From CAYVMN01 sp964452575 (GTDB taxonomy: Bacteria; Desulfobacterota; DSM-4660; Desulfatiglandales; Desulfatiglandaceae): DNA of 15,624 bases. Positions 14,552 through 15,624 of the stretch are shown piece by piece (positions within the stretch are counted from its first letter, which is position 1; each line of letters begins with the position of its first letter). The position numbers were made by a program, and so were the translations under genes. The stretch covers positions 1 through 15,624 of the forward strand of contig CAYVMN010000111.1 in assembly GCA_964452575.1 (NCBI GenBank), in the 5' to 3' direction. The notes beneath the pieces were generated by a model, which was not told where the DNA came from, made no database searches, and worked only from the letters and a program-made list of their open reading frames with translations.

Positions 14552-15464
14552 CATCCGGGGCGCGATATTCAGGTACCATCAGACCCATTATCAACCTGAG
14601 GGTCTTGTAATCGAGGGGTCTAAAGGCGGCCCGGTAGGCAGCGACAGCTGTGCATCCGCACCTGGAGCAATCGGCATTGCCCCCGTAAGTGCAATCCTTT
14701 AACTTCCCATCCGACGCGAAACACCTGACTCTCATGCTTACGGGACAGGCGGAGAAGCTGTTCCATTTCCCAAAGTCACCATAGGTCAGAAATTGGCGTG
14801 CCATGGCAGGCGTAAAACCCACCTTCTCCCCATAGATTCTCCTCAGCCCCAGAAGATCTCCTACCACACGGTCTCGTTCCTCAAGGGGGATAAAGAACTC
14901 TTTATCATGCGAACCCCGCTGGGGGGTGTAGAACGAAAAGCCGATGCCCTTAATAGGCAAGCCCATCATCTCTTTTACAAAATCCTCTATCCTGTCTTGA
15001 TTTGCCCGGCATATGGTAATGTGGACTATAGGAGGCCGAGGGGCCTTAAGCAGGTTCTCAAGCACCAAACCATATACGCCTTTGCCTCGAAGCCTGTCAT
15101 TAACATCTTCAGGGCCATCAAGGGAGAGGATCCATTGTCCGTTTTCCAGTACAGGAAATCCATTTGTCCCGTTGGTAAAGGCAAGTGTTGCATCAAAGAT
15201 CCTGCAGGCTGCCCTGCAGAGCTCCGGCCGAAGTGTCGGTTCACCCCCATAGAGAATTGCTGCACGGAGGCCTGTCGCCCGCAATCGTTCCATGCAGGCC
15301 ACCATTTCAGAATCGCTCAGTTCTCTAGGGTGTTCCTGCCTCCACCAGTAGCAGTGGAGGCACCTGAGGTTGCAGCGGTGGGTAATGTCGATAGCCGCAG
15401 AAGTGGGCTGCCTTGTGAAGAGCCATTTGCCAAGGATAACAAGTTTTCCTGCGCTGAGTCCCAT
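14541..15464 (-). CDS. radical SAM protein with Cys-rich C-terminus
   Basis: A 307-residue radical SAM enzyme. The cluster motif CNLRCLHC supplies C31, C35 and C38, GGEP (73-76) is the SAM-binding motif, and SLDGPEDVNDRLRG (114-127) is the usual barrel strand. The C-terminus holds six cysteines (240, 248, 258, 266, 269, 271), which suggests an auxiliary iron-sulfur cluster of SPASM-like type. The reaction is unknown; maturase-like and HpnH-like relatives are both possible. The ATG at 15464 is used because the longer frame (to 15611) reads through short tandem repeats that give low-complexity sequence. The ribosome site is weak, so the start is uncertain. Its last 11 bp overlap the fusion gene tail to tail. 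Confidence 0.82.
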   Translation of the reverse strand: MGLSAGKLVILGKWLFTRQPTSAAIDITHRCNLRCLHCYWWRQEHPRELSDSEMVACMERLRATGLRAAILYGGEPTLRPELCRAACRIFDATLAFTNGTNGFPVLENGQWILSLDGPEDVNDRLRGKGVYGLVLENLLKAPRPPIVHITICRANQDRIEDFVKEMMGLPIKGIGFSFYTPQRGSHDKEFFIPLEERDRVVGDLLGLRRIYGEKVGFTPAMARQFLTYGDFGKWNSFSACPVSMRVRCFASDGKLKDCTYGGNADCSRCGCTAVAAYRAAFRPLDYKTLRLIMGLMVPEYRAPDVNP

Positions 15465-15520
15465 GGGAAAAGACCCTAAATCCCAATGCAGGCCTTCGGC
15501 CGCAACCGAAATAGTGTCCG

Positions 15521-15548
15521 GTGGGCAGTGGGCAGTGGGCAGTGGGCA
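15521..15548. repeat. four tandem copies of GTGGGCA
   Basis: A perfect 7-bp unit repeated four times without interruption, upstream of the radical SAM gene. It lies in non-coding DNA. The unit length is a multiple of neither 2 nor 3, so copy-number change would shift any reading frame through it. Confidence 0.95.
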
Positions 15549-15569
15549 GATTTCAGAGGCGCCTGTCTT

Positions 15570-15620
15570 CAAATTCCAAATCTCAAGCACCAAATTACAA
15601 ACAAATCCCAAATCCCAAAC
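15570..15620. repeat. AT-rich imperfect repeats of a CAAATCCCA-like unit
   Basis: Related words such as CAAATTCCA, CAAATTACA and CAAATCCCA follow one another up to the window edge. The array may continue beyond the window. It looks like intergenic low-complexity sequence rather than a coding region; the frame that crosses it is not believable as protein. Confidence 0.75.
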
Positions 15621-15624
15621 ACAA

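Noticed and set aside
15465..15611. N-terminal extension of the second radical SAM protein
   Set aside because: The frame runs through GTGGGCA and CAAATCCCA repeats and gives low-complexity protein; conserved sequence begins only after 15464.

Overview
The window looks like chromosomal DNA from an anaerobic bacterium of the Deltaproteobacteria (Desulfobacterota) type. This is inferred from the family-level look of GroEL/GroES, the FtsB-TPR pairing, the FmdB-type zinc ribbon and several radical SAM enzymes; there is no rRNA or marker that fixes a genus. No prophage, IS element or CRISPR array is visible. The genes are mostly housekeeping, with several uncharacterised proteins among them.

Layout, left to right. 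(1) Positions 2-1228, plus strand: an ABC-2 type membrane permease and a 71-residue orphan protein with a CxxC. (2) Positions 1229-1515: a non-coding stretch with hairpins, a strong sigma-70-type promoter and a leader of about 165 nt. (3) Positions 1516-3746, plus: an overlapping operon of ftsB (cell division), a TPR protein and a stand-alone MetE-like zinc methyltransferase. (4) Positions 3767-3915: a CAU-anticodon tRNA (probably elongator Met) with its own promoter and a short terminator-like hairpin. (5) Positions 3967-6526, plus: an HExxH protein of unknown family, an FmdB-type zinc ribbon, an unrecognised 189-residue protein, and fabD (fatty-acid synthesis). (6) Positions 6518-8432, minus: a TIGR01212/YhcC-like radical SAM protein and a UDP-glucuronate-4-epimerase-like sugar epimerase. 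(7) Positions 8647-11991, minus: groES-groEL with a textbook terminator and a long structured leader, preceded by a second UDP-sugar epimerase. (8) Positions 12097-14551, plus: one long gene that fuses a cysteine synthase to a cysteinyl-tRNA synthetase-like domain. (9) Positions 14541-15464, minus: a radical SAM protein with a cysteine-rich C-terminus, beside short tandem repeats at the window end.

The standout is the 772-residue fusion at 12233-14551. Its PLP-dependent cysteine synthase half has an intact lysine and substrate loops. The CysRS-like half keeps the cysteine-binding zinc ligands but has lost both ATP-handling signatures (HIGH reads PLDH, KMSKS reads KTSSE). A domain that could still bind cysteine but probably cannot adenylate it, tied to the enzyme that makes cysteine, suggests a cysteine sensor, carrier or new ligase-like activity rather than an ordinary tRNA synthetase. 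Other leads are the short MetE-like protein, the unclassified HExxH protein, the structured groE leader and the cysteine-rich radical SAM protein.
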